From NCBI GenBank assembly GCA_041394885.1, contig JAWKHI010000027.1, forward strand, positions 27,921 through 91,920: a DNA stretch of 64,000 nucleotides. Reading direction: 5' to 3'. Below are positions 41,941 through 50,635 of this stretch, one piece after another (position 1 is the first letter of the stretch; each line of letters begins with the position of its first letter). The notes beneath the pieces were generated by a model. That model searched no databases and had not been told where the DNA came from. It saw nothing but the letters and a program-made list of their open reading frames with translations. A program made the translations under genes and the position numbers. This stretch comes from DSOI01 sp041394885 (lineage in GTDB: Bacteria; Acidobacteriota; Terriglobia; Bryobacterales; Bryobacteraceae).

Positions 41941-43323
41941 CTACTGAACCACGAGCAGAGTGGAGTCGCCCTGGGACACTTTGTCGCCCACACGGATCCG
42001 AATCTGGTTATGCGCGTTTGGCCGGACCGCGCCCGGAACGCGGAGATTGATTTGGAACAATCCGCTGATCGAACCCGGCGAAGATCCCACGTAGAGGATG
42101 TCGGCGGCTGCCATCGCCACCCCGTTCCACTCGATCGACACCGCGTCGCGCGCTTTGGCGGCCGCGCCCACGATTTCGCCGGACTTGTACACCGGTTCGG
42201 TGAAGCCGAGTCCGGTGGCGTAGAGCGTGAGTATGTCGCCCGTCTTGGCGCCGCGCACCGGGAGCGAAGTGAACAGCGACGGGTCGCCGGAAAGCGAACC
42301 GTCCTGGAACGTGGCCACGATACATGGCGTGGGCAGCAGCTTGAAGAAGCCCGGCGAATAGTCCGTGAGCGGAAGATTCACGGCTTCGCCGCGGATCTCA
42401 TTCGGTGTCCCCGGATTGAGAATCACACGCACGGGCACCGTTCCTTCGCCGGCGTCGAAGGGCACTTGCGCGTTGATCTGGGTCGGGTTGGTGAAGATCA
42501 TCGGCGCGCGTTTGCCCCCGATCTCGACAGCCGCGCAGCCCAGTTCGGTGGGGAACTGGCCGGCGGTAATATCGCTGCCGGTGACTCCGCGGTTCACGCC
42601 CGGAGCGTTGAAGCCTCTGCCCCCGAGCGTGATCAGGGTGTTGGGCGCCGACGCCTGGAAGGGCGAAGTGTCGGCAGCCGAGAAGCTGGCGTTCTTGATG
42701 CTGGTGATCACTGGCGTCGTGGTGAGGTTGCAGCTTTCCTCGGCCGCGCGCACATTGACGTTATAGATGAAGTCGCCCTGGTTGTTGTTGCTGGCGTTGG
42801 CCGCGTTGCCGGCCGCATAAAAGACGACCTGCCCGGAACCGGCGGCCGGCGGGGTCCACTCGACTTCCCAGACCGCGCGATTCCGCTGGTCGCGAAATGT
42901 CGATACGGCGCGATGAGAAGCGAACTCCAGGCCACCCGCGCATTCCCCGTCCGGAAGAGCTCCGACACAGCGGACCCGAATCACGTCGGTTTGGGTGAAC
43001 GTGCCCGCCTGCTTGGTTTCGTCGGAAGCCAGACGGGCCGTCAACTGAAAACCCCACCGGCTGGCTTCGGTGTGCTCGAGGATCACCTGAATCTTTTGTT
43101 TGACTCCCGGCTTGTAGTTCCCGGCGATAACCGTGAGCTTTCCCCGAGTATCGGAGTTGACGTCGGCGCCGCGGTGGCAAGCGTTACAAGTGATGCCGCC
43201 GTCGGCCGGCACGCCGGTCCGCATGGGAAGCGGGCCATCGGAAAAGCCGAGCATGGTGACAGGCAGCAGGACAGCGGCGATTCCCAAGCCGCTCAATCGG
43301 ACAAGATTCGAACGAATCTGCAC
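41941..43323 (-). CDS. Secreted Reeler-like/TIGR03437 protein with one CXXCH
   Basis: A 460-residue exported protein. A signal peptide (residues 1-27, ending near LGFSDG) is followed by TCNACHRG, a possible c-type haem site, and a beta-sandwich of the choice-of-anchor-V/Reeler type (GFQLTARLASDETKQAGTF, NRAVWEVEWTPPAAGSGQVV). The C-terminal half is the Solibacter-type TIGR03437 domain: TNPTQINAQVPFDAGEG, ILTLYATGLGFTEP, and SGLFQINLRVPG. It is paralogous with the next gene. Function is unknown; the pairing of a haem-like site with extracellular beta-domains suggests a surface role. The stop is followed by a clear terminator. Confidence 0.82.
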   Translation of the reverse strand: MQIRSNLVRLSGLGIAAVLLPVTMLGFSDGPLPMRTGVPADGGITCNACHRGADVNSDTRGKLTVIAGNYKPGVKQKIQVILEHTEASRWGFQLTARLASDETKQAGTFTQTDVIRVRCVGALPDGECAGGLEFASHRAVSTFRDQRNRAVWEVEWTPPAAGSGQVVFYAAGNAANASNNNQGDFIYNVNVRAAEESCNLTTTPVITSIKNASFSAADTSPFQASAPNTLITLGGRGFNAPGVNRGVTGSDITAGQFPTELGCAAVEIGGKRAPMIFTNPTQINAQVPFDAGEGTVPVRVILNPGTPNEIRGEAVNLPLTDYSPGFFKLLPTPCIVATFQDGSLSGDPSLFTSLPVRGAKTGDILTLYATGLGFTEPVYKSGEIVGAAAKARDAVSIEWNGVAMAAADILYVGSSPGSISGLFQINLRVPGAVRPNAHNQIRIRVGDKVSQGDSTLLVVQ

Positions 43324-43339
43324 AAGAATCTCCTTGGAG

Positions 43340-44683
43340 TTACGGTTGTATGGTTGTAGACAGGTTTTGACCGGTGGCCACCCCGTCGACGCTCAGCTCG
43401 ATCGCGACGTCGCCGGCGCCCAGGTTAGGTACGGTCACATTGTATTGGCAAAGGCCTACCGCCCCCGGCGCGAAGAAACTTTGCGCCGTAGCCACGGTGT
43501 TCCCGAATCGGACTTCGACCGGCAGCGTGATATTGCGTTGCCCGGCGATGACCTCGCCGCCCGGCGCTCCGCAACCGACGCCGTAAATGATCATCGTGTC
43601 GCCCGGCTTCGCCGGACGCGTGCTCACCCCTTGCACCAGCCCGGTGCGGCCCACGAAGGTGGCGAAGTCGGGAAACAGCGCCACCACATACTTGGTGCTC
43701 CCGGAAAGCCAGAGCGGATGCTCGAGCATCGCCGGGCTCACCTTGGTCTTGGTCATCGTGATCTTGCTCGACCCGGCCGGGTTGATCACTTCCACTTCCA
43801 CCGGACCTACGGAATCGTCTGTGGGCGCCTGCGCGTTCACCTGCGTCGGGCTGATGAACGCCACATAGGCTGGCTTGCCGTTCACGTTCACACGCACGCC
43901 GTCGAGCGACGTGGGCGCTTGCGCACCGCTGAACTCGTCTCCACGCCACGAGCGCGTCACAGGCGCGAAGTCCGTGCCGAACACCTGGATCCACGTGCCG
44001 CCGCTCAGCCGTCCGCTGTTGTCGAACGCCTGCAGGAGTGGTTGACTCGATCGCGTCTGCGGCGCTTTGAATTGCAAACCTGCCGCTGCGGTGAGGGTGA
44101 AACTATTGGTGAATATCCGGTCTCCCGAGGGCTGTCCGTTCAGATTCACGGCGTTGCCGGCGACATAGACTTTCACATCGCCCGACGCCGTCGCCGGCGG
44201 GGTCCATTTCAACATGAAAGTCCCGGTGCGGCTGGGCATCGTGTGCGTGGGATACTCGATCGCGGCGTCAGCGCGGCAACTTCGGGTCGCGGTCTTGATA
44301 ACGCCATCGCGGCAAATCACTTGCACCGTGCCATCAACGGCGGCGAAGGATCCAGCCTGCGCGTTGCGCTCGTCGCTCGCCAGGCGAGCCGATACCTGGA
44401 AGCCGTAGCCGGCCGTTTGCGCGCCGTTGACAGTGATGGTCCACGTCTGCTCGACGCCTGGCTGATAGGTGGCGCCCTGCGAACCAAAGTCGATGCTGAC
44501 GCCGCTGCCCTGCGTGGCGGTTCCAACATGGCAGCCCGACTGAGCGCATGTCTGGTCGCCGGGTGCACCGGTATTTCCAGGATCGGCGCCGCTGTCGTGG
44601 CCCATCATCAGAATCGGGATGACCGAAAAAATTGTAGCGACTTTGATACCGAGAATCTTATTGCTTTGCTTCATTCCACTCAT
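43340..44683 (-). CDS. Secreted choice-of-anchor-V/TIGR03437 protein, paralogue
   Basis: A 447-residue exported protein with the same layout as the gene at 41941: signal peptide (KVATIFSVIPILMMGHDSG), then QTCAQSGCHVG, a beta-sandwich (GFQVSARLASDERNAQAGSF, FMLKWTPPATASGDVKVYV) and TIGR03437 (ISPTQVNAQAPTDDSVG, MIIYGVGCGAPGG). The Cys motif is CX4CH (CAQSGCH) rather than CXXCH, so haem attachment is less certain here. ATG 44683 has GGGAGA 8 nt upstream. It lies 16 bp upstream of its paralogue, which follows it on the same strand; the two share one operon and the terminator at 41887. Confidence 0.82.
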   Translation of the reverse strand: MSGMKQSNKILGIKVATIFSVIPILMMGHDSGADPGNTGAPGDQTCAQSGCHVGTATQGSGVSIDFGSQGATYQPGVEQTWTITVNGAQTAGYGFQVSARLASDERNAQAGSFAAVDGTVQVICRDGVIKTATRSCRADAAIEYPTHTMPSRTGTFMLKWTPPATASGDVKVYVAGNAVNLNGQPSGDRIFTNSFTLTAAAGLQFKAPQTRSSQPLLQAFDNSGRLSGGTWIQVFGTDFAPVTRSWRGDEFSGAQAPTSLDGVRVNVNGKPAYVAFISPTQVNAQAPTDDSVGPVEVEVINPAGSSKITMTKTKVSPAMLEHPLWLSGSTKYVVALFPDFATFVGRTGLVQGVSTRPAKPGDTMIIYGVGCGAPGGEVIAGQRNITLPVEVRFGNTVATAQSFFAPGAVGLCQYNVTVPNLGAGDVAIELSVDGVATGQNLSTTIQP

Positions 44684-44757
44684 AACCCAGATCTCCCACA
44701 GTCTACTCAAAAATTGCTGTTCCAGTTGTTAAATATCGAAGGACAAAGAGGTTACGC

Positions 44758-45780
44758 TTATTTCCGGACATCGTGGAAAACGCGTAACGCCTTGCGAGCG
44801 ATCGTGCTCAGCGGGATCGCACCCATTCGCTCACGACTCACCCAGTCGTATCCTTGTGGCGTGGATGCTATTTCGGATTCTACAACGTCGAAGCGATAGT
44901 TGTGAAACGTGATGGAATGCCGGAAACTTCCGGCCAGCCGGATCGCGCGGGCATCCGGTAGTTGGTCCGGCTCCGGAAGCTCCCAGAATCCGGGCATCAA
45001 GGAGTCCTCTTCCGATCGCTGGCGCAGCAGCAGCGCCCCCTGTCGCGCGATGATCAGCACGGTTCGCTGAATTTGCACCTGTTTCTGTTTGCGCAGCTTC
45101 ACCGGCAATTGAAACTCGAGACCCCGCTGATGCGCCACGCACCAGCGCGACCACGGGCACGCCCGGCATAGCGGTTCGCGAGGCATACAAACCGTCGCCC
45201 CAAGCTCCATCAGCGCCTGATTCGAGTCCCCGGGGCGAGAACGATCGAGCAAGCGCTGCGCGGTGTCGCGAATCCGCCGCCGCGTGATTTGACTGCCGAT
45301 GTCGGCTGGATCGCCCGTAAGCCGCGCCATCACGCGCAGCACGTTGCCGTCCACCACCGCGTGCGGCAGTCCGAAAGCGATCGACGCCACCGCCGCCGCG
45401 GTGTATTCGCCCACGCCCGGCAGCGCACGGATGGCCTCATAGCCGCGGGGAAACTCACCATCCCGGGCGATGAGCTTTGCCGCGGCGTGGAGATTGCGCG
45501 CCCGCGAATAGTAGCCGAGCCCGGCCCACATCGCGAGCACTTCCTGTTCGGGCGCCTGCGCCAGATCGTTTGCCGCCGGATACTTCGCCAGGAAGCGCTC
45601 GTAGTAGGGAAGCACGGCTGCCACGCGAGTTTGCTGGAGCATCGTTTCCGACAGCCAGATGCGATAGGGGTCCTGCGTGCGGCGCCACGGGAGGTCCCGT
45701 TGGGCCGATGCGTACCAGGCCAGCAGCGCCTTGCGGAGCCGGGACGGCGGCGCGGGCAGCGGATGGCCTTCGGCTTGCAC
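44758..45780 (-). CDS. mutY: A/G-specific adenine DNA glycosylase
   Basis: A 340-residue MutY that removes adenine paired with 8-oxoguanine. Catalytic Glu is E45 in LSETMLQQTRV, the helix-hairpin-helix is LPGVGEYTAAAVAS, and the catalytic Asp is D144 in AVVDGNVLRV. The [4Fe-4S] ligands C198, C205, C208, C214 have the expected 6-2-5 spacing (CMPREPLCRACPWSRWC). The C-terminal part is the NUDIX-like 8-oxoG recognition domain (GALLLRQRSEEDSLMPGFWELP). The start is GTG 45780, because nothing upstream resembles MutY; the galT start is only 14 bp away on the other strand. Confidence 0.95.
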   Translation of the reverse strand: MQAEGHPLPAPPSRLRKALLAWYASAQRDLPWRRTQDPYRIWLSETMLQQTRVAAVLPYYERFLAKYPAANDLAQAPEQEVLAMWAGLGYYSRARNLHAAAKLIARDGEFPRGYEAIRALPGVGEYTAAAVASIAFGLPHAVVDGNVLRVMARLTGDPADIGSQITRRRIRDTAQRLLDRSRPGDSNQALMELGATVCMPREPLCRACPWSRWCVAHQRGLEFQLPVKLRKQKQVQIQRTVLIIARQGALLLRQRSEEDSLMPGFWELPEPDQLPDARAIRLAGSFRHSITFHNYRFDVVESEIASTPQGYDWVSRERMGAIPLSTIARKALRVFHDVRK

Positions 45781-45794
45781 CCAATGAAGGTAGC

Positions 45795-46808
45795 ATGCCT
45801 GAATTGCGCCAGGATCCGGCCACCAAGGATTGGGTGATCGTCGCCACCGAGCGCATGAAGCGTCCCCACGAATTCCGGCGCGCCGAACCCCGCCCGCTCC
45901 TGGCCGGGCACGATCCGCGATGTCCGTTCTGCCGTGGCAATGAAGCCAAGACACCCGGAGAAGTGCTGAGTGTCCAGGGCGAAAGTGGCTGGGCCGTACG
46001 TGTGGTTCCCAACAAATTCGCCGCGCTGGTTCCTGGCGGGGAGACGAATCGCGAATTGGCCGGCGGTTTCTTCCGCCAGATGGCCGGCGTTGGCCATCAC
46101 GAAGTAGTGATTGAGACGCCTACTCATAACCGGTTCTTTGCCCGCATGGAGGTAGGCGAACTGGCGCGCGTGCTCGTCGCCTACCGGGACCGCTACAATT
46201 CGCTGCGTGAGGATCGCGCCGTGAAGCTGATCGTGATCTTCAAGAATCACGGTGAGAGCGCCGGCACGTCCCTGGTGCATCCGCATTCGCAGATCGTCGC
46301 CTCGCCGGTGGTGCCTCCCTATGTCCGGCGCAAATGCGAGGAGTCACTCCGCTATTACGACGCAACAGGCCGATGTCTGCACGCCGACATTTTCGCCGCC
46401 GAGCGGGACGCCGTCTCGCGCGTGATCGCGGAAAACGGCCACTTCTTCGTGTTTCACCCATTCGCCTCGCGCGCTCCGTTCGAAACCTGGATCGCGCCGC
46501 TGCGCTTCCGGCCCTCGTTTGGCCAAGTGGACCAGGAAGAGTTGTCCGCGCTGGCCGCGGTGCTGCGCGATACGCTGGCGGGGCTTTCCGATCTACTGAA
46601 TGACCCGGACTTCAACTTCGTGATTCACTCGGCGCCGGTGGGCGAAGAAGACGAAGAGTACTTTTGCTGGCACCTGCAGATCGTGCCGCGATTGACGCAA
46701 ATCGCCGGATTCGAGATCGGGTCCGGGATGTACATCACCACGGCGAGTCCGGAGCAGACGGCGCGCGCGATGCGCGAGTGGCGAATAGAGGCGGCTAGCC
46801 GTTCTTGA
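45795..46808 (+). CDS. galT: Galactose-1-phosphate uridylyltransferase
   Basis: A 337-residue GalT of the HIT-like fold, transferring UMP between UDP-glucose and galactose-1-phosphate in the Leloir pathway. Zinc ligands include the pair C43/C46 in RCPFCRGNE; the nucleophilic His is in VHPHSQ (H164), with Ser instead of the more common Gly, a variant seen in other GalT proteins. Ends with YFCWHLQIVPRLTQIAGFE, the usual C-terminal motif. ATG 45795 has GAAGG 5 nt upstream. No galK or galE is adjacent. It overlaps the convergent DUF47 gene by 14 bp. Confidence 0.93.
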   Translation: MPELRQDPATKDWVIVATERMKRPHEFRRAEPRPLLAGHDPRCPFCRGNEAKTPGEVLSVQGESGWAVRVVPNKFAALVPGGETNRELAGGFFRQMAGVGHHEVVIETPTHNRFFARMEVGELARVLVAYRDRYNSLREDRAVKLIVIFKNHGESAGTSLVHPHSQIVASPVVPPYVRRKCEESLRYYDATGRCLHADIFAAERDAVSRVIAENGHFFVFHPFASRAPFETWIAPLRFRPSFGQVDQEELSALAAVLRDTLAGLSDLLNDPDFNFVIHSAPVGEEDEEYFCWHLQIVPRLTQIAGFEIGSGMYITTASPEQTARAMREWRIEAASRS

Positions 46809-47487
46809 GCTTCGCGCGGCGAAGCGCTAGGTTGACGTCGCGGAACCGGACGCCTACGACCGAGTATCGCCGCGAAACCGAGTCGTCGGCCAAGAACGAT
46901 ATGGGTGCGGCCGCGGTCCGGATCAGTTCCACGTGGATGGTGCGATGGAGTTCGCGCATTTCGCGCCCGTGCACCCAAAGGGCGCGCGTGGCGTCGACGA
47001 TGTCCTGATCCCGTGTAAACTCGTTCATCGCCCGTGCGAGTACTTCTGCCGTATCGAGCACCTTTTGCTGCAGAGGCAGCCACTGACGGTGGGAAGCCTC
47101 GGCCGTCATCAGCCTCTCACCGGTTTCGGCCACCGACTCGATGATGTGGCGTACCCGGCGCGACATGCCCTGGAGGTCCTCGCAGTCGAATGGCGTGATC
47201 ACGGTCGCGCTCACCTCCCGCACAAGACTCTGATCGATTTCGCGCGCTTTGCGGCGGCATTCGTCGAGAGGCGCGGCCGCTAGGCGCGGATCACCCGCCG
47301 TGATCGCGTCGCGGAGCAGACGGGCGGCGATGGTCCCGACCTCGGCTTGGGCGCGGAGTTGTTCGAGGAAACGGCCGGATCGTGAGCCTCCCTTACGAGC
47401 CGAACTCAGGCGATCCAGGCTTTGCAGCGAAGCGGCAGCGTTGAACCTTTGCGGAATCGAGGGCAGAACACGGTCAATGGTAGCCAT
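46795..47487 (-). CDS. DUF47/PhoU-like protein
   Basis: A 230-residue all-helical protein. Residues 25-225 follow the DUF47 (PhoU-like) pattern, with ATVITPFDCEDLQGMSRRVRHI, close to the family signature ITPFDREDI; repeated helix-forming heptads run through LQQKVLDTAEVLARAMNEF. DUF47 proteins usually sit next to Pit phosphate transporters and tune them, but no pit gene is adjacent here. The C-terminus (VSRRYSVVGVRFRDVNLALR) is atypical. Start ATG 47487 (GGGA upstream) or 47496. It converges with galT. Confidence 0.72.
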   Translation of the reverse strand: MATIDRVLPSIPQRFNAAASLQSLDRLSSARKGGSRSGRFLEQLRAQAEVGTIAARLLRDAITAGDPRLAAAPLDECRRKAREIDQSLVREVSATVITPFDCEDLQGMSRRVRHIIESVAETGERLMTAEASHRQWLPLQQKVLDTAEVLARAMNEFTRDQDIVDATRALWVHGREMRELHRTIHVELIRTAAAPISFLADDSVSRRYSVVGVRFRDVNLALRRAKLKNG

Positions 47488-47496
47488 GGCAGGCAT

Positions 47497-47717
47497 CCCA
47501 ATTGTACGCGCCGAAGGTTACAGTCTGGTTAATAATCCGTAGCCACTCGCGGGAGGTGCTTCCGGCGAGAGCCGATTGTGCGCACGCCGGCGCACCCCGG
47601 GGCGCGAAGGGCCCCTACTGACCCTGTCCGAGGGTGCGCTCCTCACAGGTAAATCACGTGTTTTGTTCGGCTTTCTCTGTGGAAAGCAGAGTGCATTCTT
47701 CCCATCTGGAGGTAGCT
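47497..47717. other. Intergenic region with ribosome site for FBP aldolase/phosphatase
   Basis: This 221-bp gap contains a very GC-rich stretch at about 47583-47620 with overlapping short palindromes and no single convincing stem. GGAGGT at 47708-47713 is a good ribosome-binding site for ATG 47718. No other gene was seen. Confidence 0.5.
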
Positions 47718-48836
47718 ATGCGAATCACACTCTCGGTCATCAAGGCTGACATAGGCTCCATCGGCGGCCATATCGCGCCGTCCCGGGAATTGGTGGCCGC
47801 GGTGGCCGACCACGTCCGCGAGCACGGGCGCGGATTGCTGCGCGACCACACCATCAGCCACACTGGCGACGACATCGCCATTCTCATGACCCACACCCAT
47901 CCGGCCGGCGACCCCGACATCCATCGGCTGGCGTGGGACGCCTTCCGCAACGGCACCGTGGTGGCGCGCGCGCAGGGGCTCTACGGCGCGGGGCAGGATT
48001 TGTTGAAAGACTCCTTCTCCGGCAACGTCAAGGGAATGGGTCCGGCCGTGGCCGAGATTGAGATGGAGGAGCGTCCCAATGAACCGTTCCTGTTCTTCGC
48101 CGCCGACAAGACCGATCCCGGCGCATTCAATCTGCCGTTGTATCTGGCCTTCGCGGATCCGATGAACACGCCGGGCCTGATCCTTTCGCCCAAAATGTCG
48201 AAAGGGTTCCGGTTCGTGATCATGGACGTGAGCCATACCGCGGGGGATCGGGTGATTGAACTGAACGCGCCCGAGCAGATCTACGACATCGCGGCTCTGC
48301 TGCGCGATCCGGAGCGGTACGTGGTGGAATCGGTGTGGTCCCGCGGCAACGGAGAGCAAGCGGTGTCGGTGGCCACTTCGCGTCTGCACAACATCGCGGG
48401 CAAGTACACGGGCAAGGACGATCCCGTGATGCTGGTGCGGGTGCAGATGAGCTTTCCGGCGACGGGCGAGATACTGGCGCCGTACGCCATCGGCCACTAC
48501 GTAGGCGGCGGCATGCGCGGATCGCACCAAGTGCCGCTGATGCCCGTGAAGCTCAACTCCCCGACGAGCTACTTCGACGGGCCGCCGCTGGTGAGTTGCG
48601 CGGGCTACTGCACTCATAGCGGTCATCTCACGGAAGCGGTGGACGCGTTCGCCCATCCGTTCTGGGATACGGTGCGAGACCAGGTCTCGAAGAAAGCCAT
48701 CGAGATGCGGCGGCAGGGGTTCTTCGGCGCGGCGATGCTGCCGATGAACGAGCTTGAATACACCGGAATCGTCGAGAAGATGGCTTCGCTCGACGGCTCG
48801 TTCCACGTCCGCGAAGAGCGGACGGTGGCGGCGTAG
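47718..48836 (+). CDS. Bifunctional fructose-1,6-bisphosphate aldolase/phosphatase (class V)
   Basis: A 372-residue FBPA/P, the unidirectional gluconeogenic enzyme that condenses triose phosphates and dephosphorylates FBP to fructose-6-phosphate. Recognisable features: N-terminus TLSVIKADIGSIGGHIAPS, metal-binding SHTGDDIAILMTHTH, FFAADKTDPGAFNLPLY, VMDVSHTAGDR, and SFPATGEILAPYAIGHYVGGG. The length matches the archaeal family (about 360-380). It is mainly known from archaea and some deep-branching bacteria, and its Bryobacterales presence may reflect old transfer. ATG 47718 has GGAGGT 4 nt upstream. Its stop nearly touches the convergent DsbA-like gene (3 bp). Confidence 0.92.
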   Translation: MRITLSVIKADIGSIGGHIAPSRELVAAVADHVREHGRGLLRDHTISHTGDDIAILMTHTHPAGDPDIHRLAWDAFRNGTVVARAQGLYGAGQDLLKDSFSGNVKGMGPAVAEIEMEERPNEPFLFFAADKTDPGAFNLPLYLAFADPMNTPGLILSPKMSKGFRFVIMDVSHTAGDRVIELNAPEQIYDIAALLRDPERYVVESVWSRGNGEQAVSVATSRLHNIAGKYTGKDDPVMLVRVQMSFPATGEILAPYAIGHYVGGGMRGSHQVPLMPVKLNSPTSYFDGPPLVSCAGYCTHSGHLTEAVDAFAHPFWDTVRDQVSKKAIEMRRQGFFGAAMLPMNELEYTGIVEKMASLDGSFHVREERTVAA

Positions 48837-48839
48837 ACT

Positions 48840-49706
48840 CTACTGCGCGGGTGCGCCGGACAATTCGGCCTGGATGACCTTGCCGAGCGCTTCCGGCTCG
48901 AGCGACCCCTGGTACTTCTTTCCGTTCACAAACACGGTGGGCGTACCCTCGACGCCGGCCTTCCAGCCGTGGCCGATGTCGGACTTGACGATCGCATCGG
49001 TGCCGGGAGCGTCCATGTCGGCGATGAAGCGCTTTTCGTCCACTCCGATCTCGCGCGCCCACGCCAGGATGCGATCCCGGTCGATGGCTCTGAAATTGGC
49101 GTACATGCGATCGTGCAGCGGCCAGAACTTGCCTTGGCGATGAGCGGCGAGTGAGGCGGCGGCGGCGAGCCGGGCGTTGGAGTGGCTGTCGAGGGGGAAC
49201 TGTTTATAAACCAGCCGGACGTCCTTCGGGAAAGCTGCGAGCACCTTGTTCAAGTGGCCGACCGCCACGGCGCAGTAAGGACATTGAAAATCGGAAAACT
49301 CGACGAGGGTGACTTTGGCGCCGGCGGGTCCGCGGCCGGGCGCGCCCTGAATCGGAATTTCCACCGGATCCCAGAGGAGGCGTGTTCGCATCTTGGCGCG
49401 GCGGGAGTATTCGGATTCATCGAGAAGCTTGCGGAGATCGGCTGCGGATGCACCCTGCCGCGCCGCGGGCACCGCCATCGCGGCGAGGGCTTGGCTTTGT
49501 CCGCAGGGGGGATCTTCAATGCGGCATTGGGCGACCTTCATTGCGCACCCACACGTGCAGCCATAGTCGCGCAGAACGTTGAGGACCAGGTCCTTCTTTG
49601 CGGCGTCGAGACCGGTGAAGTTGACTCCGGGAAGTTCGGTGGCGGACTTCCAGTCCTGGGCTCCGGCGGCCAAGGCCCCGGCTATGATGATGAGTGCGAG
49701 CCGCAT
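48840..49706 (-). CDS. DsbA-like thioredoxin-fold protein with N-terminal Cys cluster
   Basis: A 288-residue exported protein (signal peptide 1-16). The C-terminal 160 residues are a DsbA-like thioredoxin fold with CPYC (142-145) in VEFSDFQCPYCAV and the cis-Pro region VEGTPTVFVNG, typical of disulfide oxidases. Ahead of it lies a small domain with five Cys: C50, C52, C54, C61, C68 in DYGCTCGCAMKVAQCRIEDPPC, resembling the CxCGC clusters of CcmH-type proteins. This part may bind metal or handle haem/apocytochrome Cys residues (inference). ATG 49706 is used because it begins the signal peptide. Divergent from ygiD by 85 bp. Confidence 0.8.
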   Translation of the reverse strand: MRLALIIIAGALAAGAQDWKSATELPGVNFTGLDAAKKDLVLNVLRDYGCTCGCAMKVAQCRIEDPPCGQSQALAAMAVPAARQGASAADLRKLLDESEYSRRAKMRTRLLWDPVEIPIQGAPGRGPAGAKVTLVEFSDFQCPYCAVAVGHLNKVLAAFPKDVRLVYKQFPLDSHSNARLAAAASLAAHRQGKFWPLHDRMYANFRAIDRDRILAWAREIGVDEKRFIADMDAPGTDAIVKSDIGHGWKAGVEGTPTVFVNGKKYQGSLEPEALGKVIQAELSGAPAQ

Positions 49707-49791
49707 GCATTCATTATGGGGCTTGGCGGCGGCTGCCGCGAGGACCCTCGCACGCCCAGCCCGCCGACAATGGAAGGGATGAGGCGCGACG

Positions 49792-50598
49792 ATGGCTGAA
49801 CTTCTGCCGGCGATCTTCTTCGGGCACGGCACTCCGATGAATGCCCTTTCGAACAACATCTACACCGAGGCGTGGCGGCGCATCGGTCGCGAGATCGGCA
49901 AACCGAAGGCGATTCTTGCGATTTCGGCTCACTGGTTCATTCCAGGTACCGGTGTAACCATCGCGACGGCTCCGCGAACCATTCATGACTTCGGCGGCTT
50001 CCCGAAAGAACTCTATGCGGTGGAGTATGCCGCGCCCGGCGACCCCAATCTGGCGCGGCGAGTGGCGCAACTTTTGGCGCCGTTGCCGGTGCACATGGAC
50101 GAGGGCTGGGGACTGGATCATGGAACGTGGTCCGTACTGCGCCATGTCTATCCGGAAGCGGACGTCCCGGTGGTGCAGTTGAGCATCGACCGGTCTATGG
50201 CGGCGCCGTTTCATTTCGAAATCGGCCGCAGGCTGGCGCCGCTTCGCGAGGAGGGCATCCTGATCCTCGGAAGCGGAAACTTGGTCCACAACTTGCGCGC
50301 GTACCGCTGGGACGCACAGGAGACGGCCGAACCTTATGATTGGGCCGTACACTTCGAAACGCAGGCGAAGCAGATGCTCATGGCGGAAGACGACGTGTCT
50401 CTGATCGGTTACGAGAAACTCGGCCGGGAGGCGATCCTCTCCATTCCGACACCGGACCACTACCTGCCGCTGCTCTACGTGATCGGAACACGGCAGCGGG
50501 GTGAGCCGATCCACTTTCCGGTGACCGGCATTGAAGGCGGTTCGATCTCGATGCTCACCGTCGAGGTGGGCGGTTCGGCAAGCCAGCCGCGGGATTGA
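49792..50598 (+). CDS. ygiD: 4,5-DOPA dioxygenase extradiol-like (LigB/YgiD family)
   Basis: A 268-residue non-haem dioxygenase-like protein. LPAIFFGHGTPMNALSNN is the family N-terminus; the metal-binding His residues fall in FGHGTP, ISAHWFIPG and GLDHGTW. Length and motifs match the YgiD/DODA group, which opens catechol rings such as DOPA. Physiological substrate in bacteria is unclear. ATG 49792 fits the family. It ends 37 bp before the sorbosone-dehydrogenase-like gene. Confidence 0.87.
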   Translation: MAELLPAIFFGHGTPMNALSNNIYTEAWRRIGREIGKPKAILAISAHWFIPGTGVTIATAPRTIHDFGGFPKELYAVEYAAPGDPNLARRVAQLLAPLPVHMDEGWGLDHGTWSVLRHVYPEADVPVVQLSIDRSMAAPFHFEIGRRLAPLREEGILILGSGNLVHNLRAYRWDAQETAEPYDWAVHFETQAKQMLMAEDDVSLIGYEKLGREAILSIPTPDHYLPLLYVIGTRQRGEPIHFPVTGIEGGSISMLTVEVGGSASQPRD

Positions 50599-50635
50599 CT
50601 GCGGTACACTGGCAAGCGTAGGATTCACTCCAACC

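Noticed and set aside
47583..47620. Very GC-rich palindromic run in the gap before the FBP aldolase/phosphatase
   Set aside because: Several short overlapping palindromes but no single stable stem with a tail; not enough to call a terminator or regulatory site.
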